Below, piece after piece: positions 1 through 7,675 of a stretch of DNA of 64,000 bases. The notes beneath the pieces are model-generated. The model was given only the letters and a program-made list of their open reading frames with translations. It made no database searches and was not told the origin of the DNA. The stretch spans positions 1-64,000 of the forward strand of contig NZ_BAFM01000008.1 of assembly GCF_000334895.1 (NCBI RefSeq). The letters are read 5' to 3'. Numbering within the stretch: position 1 is the stretch's first letter; each line of letters begins with the position of its first letter. This stretch comes from Halococcus agarilyticus. Lineage in GTDB: Archaea > Halobacteriota > Halobacteria > Halobacteriales > Halococcaceae. Position numbers and translations under genes: made by a program.

Positions 1-1014
1 CTTTCTGTAGATCTTCCCAGAAGTGTTCTCTCCGACCTGTATTTTCCCGAAAGTCAAGATGATGAAATCGTCAACCAGATTTCTTCAGCACTCAACGCTG
101 GCAAACACATTATTCTTACTGGCCCACCGGGGACCGGAAAAACCGAAATCGCGAGGCTTGTCTGCAAACATCTTGCCGACAAATATGATTCATTGTATAC
201 TGGTTATCGGGTGACGACCGCAACCGCGGACTGGTCAACGTTTGAGACTATTGGTGGTTATATGCCGGAGAAAGGCGACGGGGATCTTGGGTTTGAACCC
301 GGTCAAGTACTCAGACGATTCAGGCAAAACGGCGTTCAACAGAATGAGCCGCTCATCGTTGACGAAATCAACCGTGCGGATATCGACAAATCGTTCGGTC
401 AACTGTTTACCCTCCTGTCTGGACAAGGCGTTCAATTGCCGTTCAAACACGACGGAAACGAGATCGAAATTCTCCCGGGAGAGAATTTCGATGAGGAGCC
501 CGAAGCACACCAATACGTGAAACCAGCATCATGGCGACTATTCGCAACCATGAACAGCTACGACAAAACCTCGCTGTATGAACTCTCATACGCATTCATG
601 CGACGATTCTCTTTCATACACGTTGACGCACCAGACGTTCCGGAAGCAAGTGATGAACAGCTTGCGCTAATGGAACAATACGCCGAAGTATGGGACAAAT
701 CGCTGAGTGATGATGCGCTCCGTACCGTAGGCGAGGTGTGGCACGCAGCCAACACGGCCATCCAGAACAGAAAAATCGGCCCAGCCATTATTGAGGATAT
801 CCTCACCACTCTTGAACAGGCCCCAGATGATTCTGCTGCCCGTAAACGGCTTCTCACACAAGCAATCGCGAACTATCTCTACCCACAGCTGGAAGGTGTT
901 CCGTATCGGAAACGGATGGTTGAACAAATCATCTCTACTGGAGCAGTAAACGGTCAAGTCCTACGGAGACTCGCAAACGACATACTTGATATCGATCTCG
1001 ATACGAATGAATAG
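1..1014 (+). CDS. mcrB: McrB-like AAA+ restriction NTPase, 5' end outside window
   Basis: This is the motor subunit of a modification-dependent (type IV) McrBC-like restriction system. Its reading frame is open from base 1, so the true start lies to the left and the methylated-DNA-recognition domain, if present, is not visible. A Walker A motif GPPGTGKT is encoded at 121-144, a Walker B-like LIVDEINRAD follows at about 352-381, and a sensor motif MNSYDKTS precedes an arginine-rich YAFMRRF. This Walker A / DEINR / MN-x-x-D order is typical of the McrB family. The ATG at 193 falls inside the AAA domain and is not the start. The stop overlaps the start of the McrC-like gene, so the two are translationally coupled. 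The region is much more AT-rich than the rest of the window (26 of the first 60 bases are G or C by hand count), which points to lateral acquisition. Confidence 0.85.
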   Translation, partial: LSVDLPRSVLSDLYFPESQDDEIVNQISSALNAGKHIILTGPPGTGKTEIARLVCKHLADKYDSLYTGYRVTTATADWSTFETIGGYMPEKGDGDLGFEPGQVLRRFRQNGVQQNEPLIVDEINRADIDKSFGQLFTLLSGQGVQLPFKHDGNEIEILPGENFDEEPEAHQYVKPASWRLFATMNSYDKTSLYELSYAFMRRFSFIHVDAPDVPEASDEQLALMEQYAEVWDKSLSDDALRTVGEVWHAANTAIQNRKIGPAIIEDILTTLEQAPDDSAARKRLLTQAIANYLYPQLEGVPYRKRMVEQIISTGAVNGQVLRRLANDILDIDLDTNE

Positions 1015-2353
1015 AGACGAACTTCTCGATGAACTCACGCAGGACGTACTCGCGTACGTGATGCACGGGTCGTATCCTGAAAGTCAACTGATCCAGGAGG
1101 TCCGACCAGTTGGTCTTGACGAACGGTTTGAAGATTTCGAGTCACTCGTACGTTTACACTTCGTACTCCGTCCAGAAGTCGTACAGTTCGTTGAGAAACT
1201 CCCTGATCGTCTTCGGAATGTCAAAACACAGACGGAAAACGTTTCGTCAAGACAACGAGGGCATGTGAGCGGGCGTATAGATTGGCCAGCGACACTTCGC
1301 GAGCGACACTCTCGCGCTCCGGGTGACTCCTCGCTGTTCGTTTGTAGAAATCGCTCGGAGAACTACGATATTCAGGAAAATCTCGTCTTGAAACGGCTCC
1401 TTTCGATTATCTACTGGACACTACGTGATTGCAGAGAGTATCTGCAGAGAGAGTATGAGTGGGTGACGGACCGATGGAAAGAGAACTTAGAGCTAGTAGA
1501 CGTGCTGATGGAGATATTTGAGCGCAATGTTCATATATCTCGTATTAGAGATCCGAAAGAATACGAACCGACAGAGCGAATGTTTCGTGCGGCCGAAAAG
1601 TCGCGAAGCGAGGTTTATCGACAGGCGGGCAGACTTCTCCGTGAATACAGCGAGGCAGCGGAGGGCGACGGAGAGTCGATCAGGGACCTGCTGAAGGAAA
1701 CAACGATTACACCTGATGACGACGAAACACTCCTTGAGTTGTTTGTCCTCTTCAAATTCATCAGAGTTATTGAGACCTTTCCTGGTGAAGACTTTCGGAT
1801 TCGAACTATTGTATCAGGGTCTCAGGAAGTAGCCCGAATGCAGAGTGATGATGCTGAGTTCGTACTCTACCACGATCAGTCGGGAAAAAATAGTGGGCTG
1901 AGTTTCGTCACAGCAGAGATGGACACACCACGGCCGGAGCTAAGTCGTGCAGAAATGGTCAAGAGAGAGGCTCAGGAGGTGACGACGCACTACTTTCAGA
2001 ACGAGGACTCCGTACGACGTACTAAACGGCCAGACGTGATTGTTCTAGAGATTCGGGAAAATGACCGACGTGAGTACTTGATCACAGAGGTAAAGAACTC
2101 CGTACGAAAAGAGACCATCCACCGAGGTGTCGAAGAAACTTTGGAATATATCGCATTTCTCCGACAGAATGGAGAGTTTGTTTTTGATCGTAGGACGGAT
2201 TTCTTCGGCTCGGGATGGAACGGCTTACTTGTGATCCAAGACATCAAAGACGAAGAAACGCGTGAGGTAGACGAACAACGCTCGATCCGTATTCTTCAAG
2301 CCTCAGAAGTCGAAGAGCGACTACAGGACGTTCTTGAAGCTATTGTCGACTGA
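1007..2353 (+). CDS. mcrC: McrC-like PD-(D/E)XK endonuclease subunit
   Basis: This is the probable nuclease partner of the preceding McrB-like motor, 448 residues long. Its C-terminal part holds a PD-(D/E)XK-type active site: RPD with Asp at residue 343, then E361-V-K363 in the strand LITEVKNS. McrC proteins cleave DNA when the McrB ring translocates. I chose ATG 1007 because it overlaps the mcrB stop by 8 bases (ATGAATAG) and gives the usual MNRDEL-like start. An upstream TTG at 986 is in frame but would overlap more. Base composition stays AT-rich to the end and switches to GC-rich within a few bases after the stop. The N-terminal half has no motif I can name, which is normal for this family, so McrC rests on the nuclease motif and partner gene. 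Confidence 0.8.
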   Translation: MNRDELLDELTQDVLAYVMHGSYPESQLIQEVRPVGLDERFEDFESLVRLHFVLRPEVVQFVEKLPDRLRNVKTQTENVSSRQRGHVSGRIDWPATLRERHSRAPGDSSLFVCRNRSENYDIQENLVLKRLLSIIYWTLRDCREYLQREYEWVTDRWKENLELVDVLMEIFERNVHISRIRDPKEYEPTERMFRAAEKSRSEVYRQAGRLLREYSEAAEGDGESIRDLLKETTITPDDDETLLELFVLFKFIRVIETFPGEDFRIRTIVSGSQEVARMQSDDAEFVLYHDQSGKNSGLSFVTAEMDTPRPELSRAEMVKREAQEVTTHYFQNEDSVRRTKRPDVIVLEIRENDRREYLITEVKNSVRKETIHRGVEETLEYIAFLRQNGEFVFDRRTDFFGSGWNGLLVIQDIKDEETREVDEQRSIRILQASEVEERLQDVLEAIVD

Positions 2354-2366
2354 ACACAGCGAATAA

Positions 2367-2864
2367 GCGGAGGCTCACCGGGTCGGGCGGGCGACGGTCG
2401 AGCGCGAGAGCGAGCACACCGTCACCGTTCGGCTGACCGCGCGGTACAAGCCCGCGGCCGACGCCGGCGGGGCCGCGGACGGCGAGGCGGTCGAAACGGA
2501 CCGCTGGGGGTACACCGAGACCGAGGCGCTTCCCGCGCTGCGGGTGACCGATCTCACCGCGGACCAGGCGGACCTGATCTGTGCGTTCGTGCCGAGAGCG
2601 GTCGACGAGGCCGGCGGGTTCGCGGGCTTTCGCGAGACCGCGACGAAGACGAACTCGCTCGTGGATCGGTTGCGGGGACTGACGCTGCCCGAGCCAGGCG
2701 ACGTCGCCGAGGGCGTGGCGAGCTATCGCCGGACGAAAGAGCGCGCGGCGGAGCTGGACGAGCAGATCGAGCGCACCGACGAGTTGATCGACGAGATCGT
2801 GTACGAGCTGTACGGACTGACCGACGAGGAAATCGAGATCGTGGAGGAGGCAGTCGGGGAGTAG
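2367..2864 (+). pseudogene. C-terminal stump of an Eco57I/PglX-type DNA methylase
   Basis: An open frame of about 165 codons has no plausible start; a stop at 2364-2366 closes it upstream. It encodes the tail of a large haloarchaeal restriction-modification methylase. Recognisable segments are WGYTETEALPALRVTDL, the stretch ending FRETATKTNSLVDRL, and the final IDEIVYELYGLTDEEIEIVEE, a typical C-terminus of Eco57I-type/BREX PglX-like enzymes. The methyltransferase motifs and most of the target-recognition region are absent, so no enzyme activity is expected. A short product could start at the internal GTG at 2544 (106 residues), but I doubt it is functional. The stump is GC-rich (44 of 60 bases in 2581-2640 by hand count) and abuts the AT-rich mcrBC genes. 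The island therefore seems to have replaced the front of this gene. Assignment rests on remembered family sequence. Confidence 0.65.
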
Positions 2865-2914
2865 CGTCCGCGAGTGACTGAGCGAAGCGAGGCAGCGAGC
2901 GGCTCACCGGGTCG
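2372..2914. repeat. 14-bp direct repeat flanking the methylase stump
   Basis: GGCTCACCGGGTCG occurs at 2372-2385, exactly where the AT-rich mcrBC region ends, and again at 2901-2914, just after the stump stop codon. The match is perfect over 14 bases and ends abruptly on both sides. It may mark a recombination scar or a short target duplication. Confidence 0.7.
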
Positions 2915-2952
2915 AACCCGAAGTTCCCGCGAGCCAGAGGCGAGCGGGAGCA

Positions 2953-3260
2953 CGGAAGAGCTTCGCTCTTCCGGAGGGTGAGACTCGGCCTTTTTGATCG
3001 ATGTTTTTGTGCCGAGCGGTGCGAGGCGTGAACGAAGTGAGCGCCTCGATGCGAACGGCGAGGTACGAGCCGTGAACGGAGCGAGCGCACCCGAGGTGGT
3101 TCGAGACGCCTTCGGCGTCTCGTCACTAAGCGGGACCGAAGGTCCCGCGAGGTCGTCGGGCGGCGAAGTCGCCCGACTGCAAGCGATTCCTTCGGAATCG
3201 CACTGTCCAAAAGAGCCGAAGACTCTTTTGAGGATCACGAAAGACGCTTCGCGTCTTTCG
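2953..3260. repeat. Array of seven short hairpins with TTC/GAA triloops
   Basis: The gap between the methylase stump and the antitoxin gene carries seven separate inverted repeats: 2953-2973, 3102-3122, 3130-3148, 3155-3177, 3183-3201, 3209-3229 and 3239-3260. Each has a 7-10 bp stem closing on TTC or GAA, for example GCGGGACC-GAA-GGTCCCGC. Stem sequences differ from one another, so this is not a direct-repeat or CRISPR array. A longer stem, GCGAGGCG...CGCCTCG, lies at about 3021-3048 and belongs to a motif also seen near 15270. No gene is supported in 2865-3319. Confidence 0.75.
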
Positions 3261-3319
3261 AACGACGGAAAAACGTCGGAGCCGATGAAGTAAAAAGGTG
3301 GAGGCCGTAGAAACACCAA

Positions 3320-3553
3320 ATGGCGCGTTCCGAGCCGGCCGATTCCGACGACGATCTCGCCCACGCGGTTGGCCTGTATGCCCTCGGGGAGGTCAACGAG
3401 GGGAAGGCCGCGGAGATAGCGGGCGTCACGCGATGGGAGATGCGCGACATCCTCGAAGACGCCGGTCTCGAACTCCGTCATGGCCCACGAACGGTCGCCG
3501 GAGCGCGCGACGACGCGGGCCTCGCTCTCGACGAGAACGGTAATGGCGAATGA
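3320..3553 (+). CDS. UPF0175-family antitoxin-like protein
   Basis: A 77-residue acidic protein of the UPF0175 type, a family of small DNA-binding antitoxins paired with PIN-domain toxins in archaea and cyanobacteria. The core is ALGEVNEGKAAEIAGVTRWE followed by MRDILEDAGLELRHGP, a short helix-turn-helix in which the second helix carries the characteristic R-W/x-E segment. Its last codons overlap the first 11 bases of the toxin gene at 3543, the usual antitoxin-first arrangement. It would neutralise the toxin and repress the pair. The toxin frame is broken, so the antitoxin may be an orphan. Confidence 0.75.
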   Translation: MARSEPADSDDDLAHAVGLYALGEVNEGKAAEIAGVTRWEMRDILEDAGLELRHGPRTVAGARDDAGLALDENGNGE

Positions 3554-4039
3554 GCTTCGCTCGCCGGTCGTTCTCGACGCGACAGTGCTCTCGAACCTCG
3601 CCATCACCGACGATGTCGACCGTCTCGATACGCTTCCGGCCCGTTTCGTGACCGTCGAAGCAGTCACGGACGAGCTTCGGACGGACTCGAAGCGGGGTAC
3701 GATCATCTCGATCGGGCGATCGGCGCGACGGACGTGATCGCCGTCGAAAGCGAACCGGGAAACGACGTACTCGATCACCTCGATCGCGGGGAGTCGTACG
3801 CACTTGCCGCCACACGGGAGCGTTCAGGAACGCTCGCAACGGACGATCGTCCAGCGCGCGAGCTCGCGGCCGAACGCGACGTCGAACTCACTGGCTCAGT
3901 CGGTATTCTCGTTCGGCTCGTTCTCCGCGACGAACTCTCGGTCAGAGAGGCGGATGGGATTCTCGAACGGTGGGTCGAAGCGGGCCGCTACCGCTCTCCC
4001 GTCGAAAGCGTTCGTGAGGTCCTCGAACGAAGCGAGTGA
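3543..4039 (+). pseudogene. PIN-domain (DUF3368/VapC-like) toxin, frameshifted
   Basis: The front half reads from ATG 3543 (VVLDATVLSNLAITDDVDRL, then the motif FVTVEAVTDELRT). After codon RG it runs into a premature stop near 3737. The rest continues in another frame from about 3700 to 4039: YDHLDRAIGATDVIAV, then GESYALAATRE, GTLATDDRPARELA and a C-terminal helix. The two halves join perfectly if one G is added to the G4 run at 3694-3697, giving KRG-YDHLDRAIGATD. PIN acidic residues are all present across the join: D in LLDAT-like LDAT, E in VTDE, E in GES, D in TDD. The product would be a PIN ribonuclease toxin of the DUF3368 type. It is either a true pseudogene or a homopolymer sequencing error; the intact second half favours recent loss or error. 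Confidence 0.75.
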
Positions 4040-4068
4040 ACCGAAGTCGGTGGATCGAACCACGCGCC

Positions 4069-4674
4069 TCACACTGGAAAGTCGGCGTCGGGATCGACCA
4101 CCCGATCCGGCTCGTCGGGCACGCGCCAGTCGGTCGTGAGTTCGAGAAGCTGGGCGAGGATGCGCCCGGTAGCCCCCCACACCACGTACTCGTCGACCCG
4201 GAAGAAGTGAAGCCGGATCTCGCCGTAGTATGGGTGATCGCGGCGTTCGGAGTCGTAGTTCGCCGGATCGGTGAGTGCCGCCACCGAGAGAACTGCAACC
4301 TCGGCGACCTCGCGCTCGTCGGGGACGTACTCGCGGTCGGGAACGCGGGCGACGAACGGCCGGACCGCGTACTCCGTCACGGTCCGGATGTCGTCGAGCC
4401 GGCCGACCACCTCGGCGGTCGCCGGATCGAGCCCGATCTCCTCGTTCGCCTCCCGGAGCGCGGTCGCGGTGAGGTCCTCGTCGCTCGGTTCGCGACCGCC
4501 GCCGGGAAAGCTCATCTGGCCCGGATGCTCGCCGAGGTGGTCGGCGCGCTTGGTAAAGAGGAGATGCGGCCCGTCCCCGCGGGTGATGACCGGCGCGAGC
4601 ACGGCCGCCTCCCGCTGCTCGTCGGTGACCGCCGTGGCCGCGTACCGAGCCACCCGCGCGAGGTCCATATCCAC
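4069..4674 (-). CDS. Nudix hydrolase, CoA pyrophosphatase type
   Basis: A 201-residue Nudix enzyme predicted to hydrolyse coenzyme A or its derivatives to 4'-phosphopantetheine and 3',5'-ADP. The Nudix box GX5EX7REUXEEXGU is complete (G60, E66, R74-E75, E78-E79, G81). The preceding LLFTKRADHLGEHPGQMSFP at residues 38-57 is the UPF0035 signature that separates NudL/Nudt7-type CoA pyrophosphatases from other Nudix enzymes. It ends just after the toxin remnant, convergent with it, and starts at ATG 4674, 18 bases downstream of the DUF7109-like gene, so the two are probably co-transcribed. Substrate is inferred from the signature only. Confidence 0.85.
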   Translation of the reverse strand: MDMDLARVARYAATAVTDEQREAAVLAPVITRGDGPHLLFTKRADHLGEHPGQMSFPGGGREPSDEDLTATALREANEEIGLDPATAEVVGRLDDIRTVTEYAVRPFVARVPDREYVPDEREVAEVAVLSVAALTDPANYDSERRDHPYYGEIRLHFFRVDEYVVWGATGRILAQLLELTTDWRVPDEPDRVVDPDADFPV

Positions 4675-4692
4675 CGGACGTACCGCCGGGGC

Positions 4693-5244
4693 TTAATTCG
4701 TCCGTTCGTCGATCTCGGCCGTGACGCTCTCGGCGCGCTCGTCGGCCGCATCCGTCTCCATCGTCGCGTCGTCGAGCCGGTCGCGAACGCCGCCGAGTTC
4801 GACCGGGGCCCACGCTTCGAGATCGTAGCTCACGTCCAACAGCTGGGAGATCCGCGCGTGGTCGTCGTCCGCGACCGCCCGCGCCGCGTCGGCACGAAAT
4901 CGCTCCTCGGCGACGGCCCCGAGCGCCGCACGGTCGACCTCGCGCGGCTCGATATCGAGGATGTGTGGGAGGTCCTCGGCCCGGTCGGGAAGTGTCGGAA
5001 ACGCCGTCGGACCGACGGCGAGCAGCGGTTCGTCCGCGGTCGGCTCCGACTGCGTCCCAGCGAGGTCCATGGGATCGATCGCGACGAGCCGGTAGGCCGT
5101 GATCGCGTCGTCGAACGCGCCCTCCGGTTCGAACTCGGTGCCACGCTTGAACGCGAGCTCGTCGCACGCCTGGAGTAGTTCGGGACGGGTGAGCGCCCCG
5201 AACAGGTCGACCACGCCCGCGAGCTCGTCGTGGCTGAACTCCAT
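4693..5244 (-). CDS. Haloarchaeal conserved protein, DUF7109-like
   Basis: An acidic 183-residue protein that I recognise as a family confined to haloarchaea (DUF7109 as I recall it). No catalytic motif is visible. The N-terminus MEFSHDELAGVVDLFGALTR and the segment ELAFKRGTEFEPEGAFDDAI look like helices of a small regulatory or scaffold protein. The C-terminal tail is very acidic. ATG 5244 was chosen because the family begins with this motif; the frame stays open further upstream but that part is arginine-rich and non-acidic, unlike a haloarchaeal protein. It lies between the glycosyltransferase and the Nudix gene on the same strand with short gaps. Function unknown. Confidence 0.7.
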   Translation of the reverse strand: MEFSHDELAGVVDLFGALTRPELLQACDELAFKRGTEFEPEGAFDDAITAYRLVAIDPMDLAGTQSEPTADEPLLAVGPTAFPTLPDRAEDLPHILDIEPREVDRAALGAVAEERFRADAARAVADDDHARISQLLDVSYDLEAWAPVELGGVRDRLDDATMETDAADERAESVTAEIDERTN

Positions 5245-5270
5245 CGCGAGGCGTTTCGACGGGGCGTCGT

Positions 5271-6392
5271 TTAGCCCTTGGCGTCCGGCGTCGGTCCACT
5301 GCCTGTGGCGGCCGCGAGATCCGCTCGCGCCGCCTCGCGAACTCGCTCGGGATCGAGAGCTGTGTCTGCCCACGCCGGGAGCCTGGTGTCTGCACCCGGT
5401 GGTTCGATCGCCGCGGCGTACCGCGAGACCTGGTCGCGCTCGGCCGCCCGGTCGTAGTCGAGCCCGTTGTGCGCGGCGTCGGCGGCGTACTGGTCGACGA
5501 GCGTCCCCGCGGCGCTCTCGTAGCGCGCGGGGAGCGTCTCGTATGCCGGTTCGACGCCGTGTTTCTCGATCGTGCGAAAGACCGCCGCGCCGACCGCGCG
5601 GCTCATCGCCGCCAGCCCCGCCGACCCGCCGACGTCGCGGTGATCGTGGACGTGGGTGCCGAGGTCTACTTGAGCAGTGCCCGCGAACCCCACGGCGTCG
5701 AACGCGGCCCCGAGCGTGTCGATTTCGAGCCCCCACTCCCGACTCACCCGGAGCCGGCGCGCGAGATCGGCCGTGAGCGCGACCTCGCCCGCGAGCGCGT
5801 ACCGGAACGAATCGAGATAGGAGAGGATCGCCGCGTCGTGGCGCTCGGCGAGCGCGCACACCAGGGGCGTGTAGAACAGCCGAAACAGCCGGCCGAACAG
5901 TCGATTGCGCTCGATGCGGGCGTAGTACCCCTTCACGAACCCGAACTCGTCCGCGAGCGGCGCGAGCAGCGTGGGAACGTCTCCCGCCGAGTACGAGGTC
6001 GCGTCGGCGTCGTGGATCACGACGTACTCGGTGTCGAGCGCGGCGACCCCGAGCGCCAGCCAGACGTCCCGCCCTTTGCCCTGTGCGCCGTCGAGACCGT
6101 GCTCGGCCAGGAGCGCCCGCACCCGCCGGCCGCCACACCAGAGCGTCTCGACCGGATCGAACGCCCCGAGCCACGCGTCGAACGCGCCGACGTTCTCGGG
6201 CTCGGTCCGGAGCGCGACGAGCACCCGTTCGGGGTCGACGTCCGCGAGCGTCGAAAGGACCCGCTCGGCCGCCGGCGTCCGGTACTCACGGTCGGTCATC
6301 GGCACGACGACGGTCGCCCGGTCGGTGGGCGCGTCCGGGACGGCGTCGCCGAAGTCGTGCAGCGTCGCGATCCGCTCCTGGACGTACTCCAC
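5271..6392 (-). CDS. Glucosyl-3-phosphoglycerate synthase-like glycosyltransferase
   Basis: A GT-A fold glycosyltransferase of about 373 residues, similar to the glucosyl-/mannosyl-3-phosphoglycerate synthases that begin synthesis of glycerate-based compatible solutes. The sugar-nucleotide region GKGRDVWLALG (residues 105-115), the metal-binding H127-D128-A-D130 and FGFVKGYYAR (about 150-159) match that group. GTG 6392 gives the start VEYVQERIATLHDFGD, which is how relatives begin; the open frame continues upstream to 6563 but is compositionally non-coding. It would act in the cytoplasm using an NDP-sugar donor. A phosphatase partner is not adjacent, so the exact donor and acceptor are inferred from the family. 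Confidence 0.75.
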   Translation of the reverse strand: MEYVQERIATLHDFGDAVPDAPTDRATVVVPMTDREYRTPAAERVLSTLADVDPERVLVALRTEPENVGAFDAWLGAFDPVETLWCGGRRVRALLAEHGLDGAQGKGRDVWLALGVAALDTEYVVIHDADATSYSAGDVPTLLAPLADEFGFVKGYYARIERNRLFGRLFRLFYTPLVCALAERHDAAILSYLDSFRYALAGEVALTADLARRLRVSREWGLEIDTLGAAFDAVGFAGTAQVDLGTHVHDHRDVGGSAGLAAMSRAVGAAVFRTIEKHGVEPAYETLPARYESAAGTLVDQYAADAAHNGLDYDRAAERDQVSRYAAAIEPPGADTRLPAWADTALDPERVREAARADLAAATGSGPTPDAKG

Positions 6393-6780
6393 GGCTACGC
6401 TCCCCGTCCGGCCGTCGTCACGATCGGCGACCGGTCGGCGCACAGCAGCGCGCGTCGTCCAGTCGCGACGATCGTTCGACCGGACATCCGATGCGGAACC
6501 GACGGACACAGCAGGCCGGACGGCGGGCTCCGTGACACGGTTGTCGGTACGCGGAGCGCACAATCAAGCCTTCCGGAACGCGTCGTGGTCGTCGACCCGT
6601 GGGGTCGGCGACACGGTCAGTTCTCGACGGTGGCGTCGTGAAAAGGCACGGGAGATGATGCCAGGGCAACGGACCGGATCCCGTGCGCACGGAACCAGAG
6701 GCGGTTCCACTCGAACGGACGATCCCCACCATTCAATACTTACTCCCTGCATCGTGTGTCACGTCGTGAAACATGTGTCA
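6393..6780. other. Intergenic stretch without a supported gene
   Basis: About 390 bases. Open frames here are extensions or shadows with non-haloarchaeal composition. I see no RNA gene. TTCAATACTTACT near 6733-6745 is the only AT-rich patch and could be a promoter element, but no gene starts downstream of it on the plus strand. Confidence 0.5.
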
Positions 6781-6799
6781 CCCTCCGAACAGCGGAGGG
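6781..6799 (-). terminator. Hairpin directly after the FilR1-type regulator gene
   Basis: CCCTCCG-AACAG-CGGAGGG forms a perfect 7-bp stem with a 5-base loop, one base beyond the stop codon of the leftward gene ending at 6801. Position suggests an mRNA 3'-end structure; there is no clear T-run, so termination is an inference. Confidence 0.4.
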
Positions 6800-6800
6800 G

Positions 6801-7610
6801 TCACTCCTGTGGAACCGGGGCGTCGGCGCGCGTGGCGGCGCTCCGGTGGTCGTCGTAGACGCCGCACGCCCACGTTCGGAGCGTCTCGTCGGTGCTGTCG
6901 AGACACTCGCGAAGGACGCCGCGCTCGTCGTGCGTGCTGATCAGCACGCGCTCGTCGAAGACCGCGAGACCGAACGCGAGGTCGTCGGGGTACAGGTACA
7001 GCGTGAAGTTGTCGAGCGAGTAGGCGTCGTCGAGTGCCTCCTCGTAGTCGGTCGAGGAGGTCTCGAACACCGACTCGTCGATGAGCATCTCCATCTCCGT
7101 GTCGGTGGCGATGAGTTCCTGGGCGGCCTCGTTGAACCGCGGGCTGACGACTCCCGAGATGGCGTAGAATTTCTCGGTCGTGGTCGTCGCGAGCCCGTCG
7201 GCGAAGTGGGCGGCCGCCGCGTGGGGGTTTTCGGGCGTGCTCGTCACGAGGGTCGCCTCCGAGAGCGCGGCGAGCGGGAGCGTAGTGGCGAGGTCGCCGA
7301 GCCGATTCAGGAACGGCCCCCACTCGTCCACCCGGTCGATCGCGGATTCGAGCGCCGCGTAGTGGCCGAGAACGAGGTCACCACCGACGGTGAGGCGGTA
7401 CTCGCCGTCGATCTGTTCCACCCAGCCTCGGTCGGTGAGCCCGTCGAGCGCGCGGTGGACGGTCGAGCGCGACAGGTCGCACGCCTCGGTGAGTTCGCAC
7501 TGGCGGTGGGGCTGCTCGCGGAGCGTTTCGAGGATCCGCACCCGGTTCGCCGAGCCGGCCAGAAACGCGACGTGCTCGCGCGGTCCCATTGGTTCGGACC
7601 TCTTGGACAT
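6801..7610 (-). CDS. Winged-helix regulator with FilR1-type C-terminal domain
   Basis: A 269-residue transcription regulator. The N-terminal 80 residues form an ArsR/IclR-like winged helix (FLAGSANRVRILETLREQP, then CELTEACDLSRSTVHRAL as recognition helix, then WVEQIDGEYRLT). The remainder resembles the methanogenesis-regulator FilR1 middle domain common in archaeal regulators, with FYAISGVVSPRFNEAA and a long acidic sensor region ending in CLDSTDETLRTWA. The start at ATG 7610 follows a haloarchaeal pattern (MSKRSEP); ATG 7589 is an alternative. It stands alone between an aldo/keto reductase on the same strand and a gap. Its ligand and targets cannot be deduced here. Confidence 0.75.
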   Translation of the reverse strand: MSKRSEPMGPREHVAFLAGSANRVRILETLREQPHRQCELTEACDLSRSTVHRALDGLTDRGWVEQIDGEYRLTVGGDLVLGHYAALESAIDRVDEWGPFLNRLGDLATTLPLAALSEATLVTSTPENPHAAAAHFADGLATTTTEKFYAISGVVSPRFNEAAQELIATDTEMEMLIDESVFETSSTDYEEALDDAYSLDNFTLYLYPDDLAFGLAVFDERVLISTHDERGVLRECLDSTDETLRTWACGVYDDHRSAATRADAPVPQE

Positions 7611-7675
7611 GACGGTATATGTCTTTTGGAGGCCTGGGAGGAAAGTCACATCCGACCCACGAGTCGAGGGCTCGC

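Noticed and set aside
193-1014. The ATG at 193 as the start of the McrB-like protein.
   Set aside because: The Walker A motif is encoded upstream in the same open frame at 121-144, so the start must be outside the window.
2953-3260. A CRISPR array.
   Set aside because: There is no constant direct repeat and no regular spacer length; each unit is a different palindrome.
4693-6174. One long minus-strand frame spanning the DUF7109-like gene and the glycosyltransferase region.
   Set aside because: Only its 3' third is acidic and family-like from ATG 5244; the upstream part is arginine-rich and overlaps the recognisable glycosyltransferase in another frame.
6393-6780. A tRNA or other stable RNA in the gap.
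   Set aside because: I found no cloverleaf, no TTCRANY-type loop with matching arms and no other RNA signature; I also saw no tRNA elsewhere in the window.
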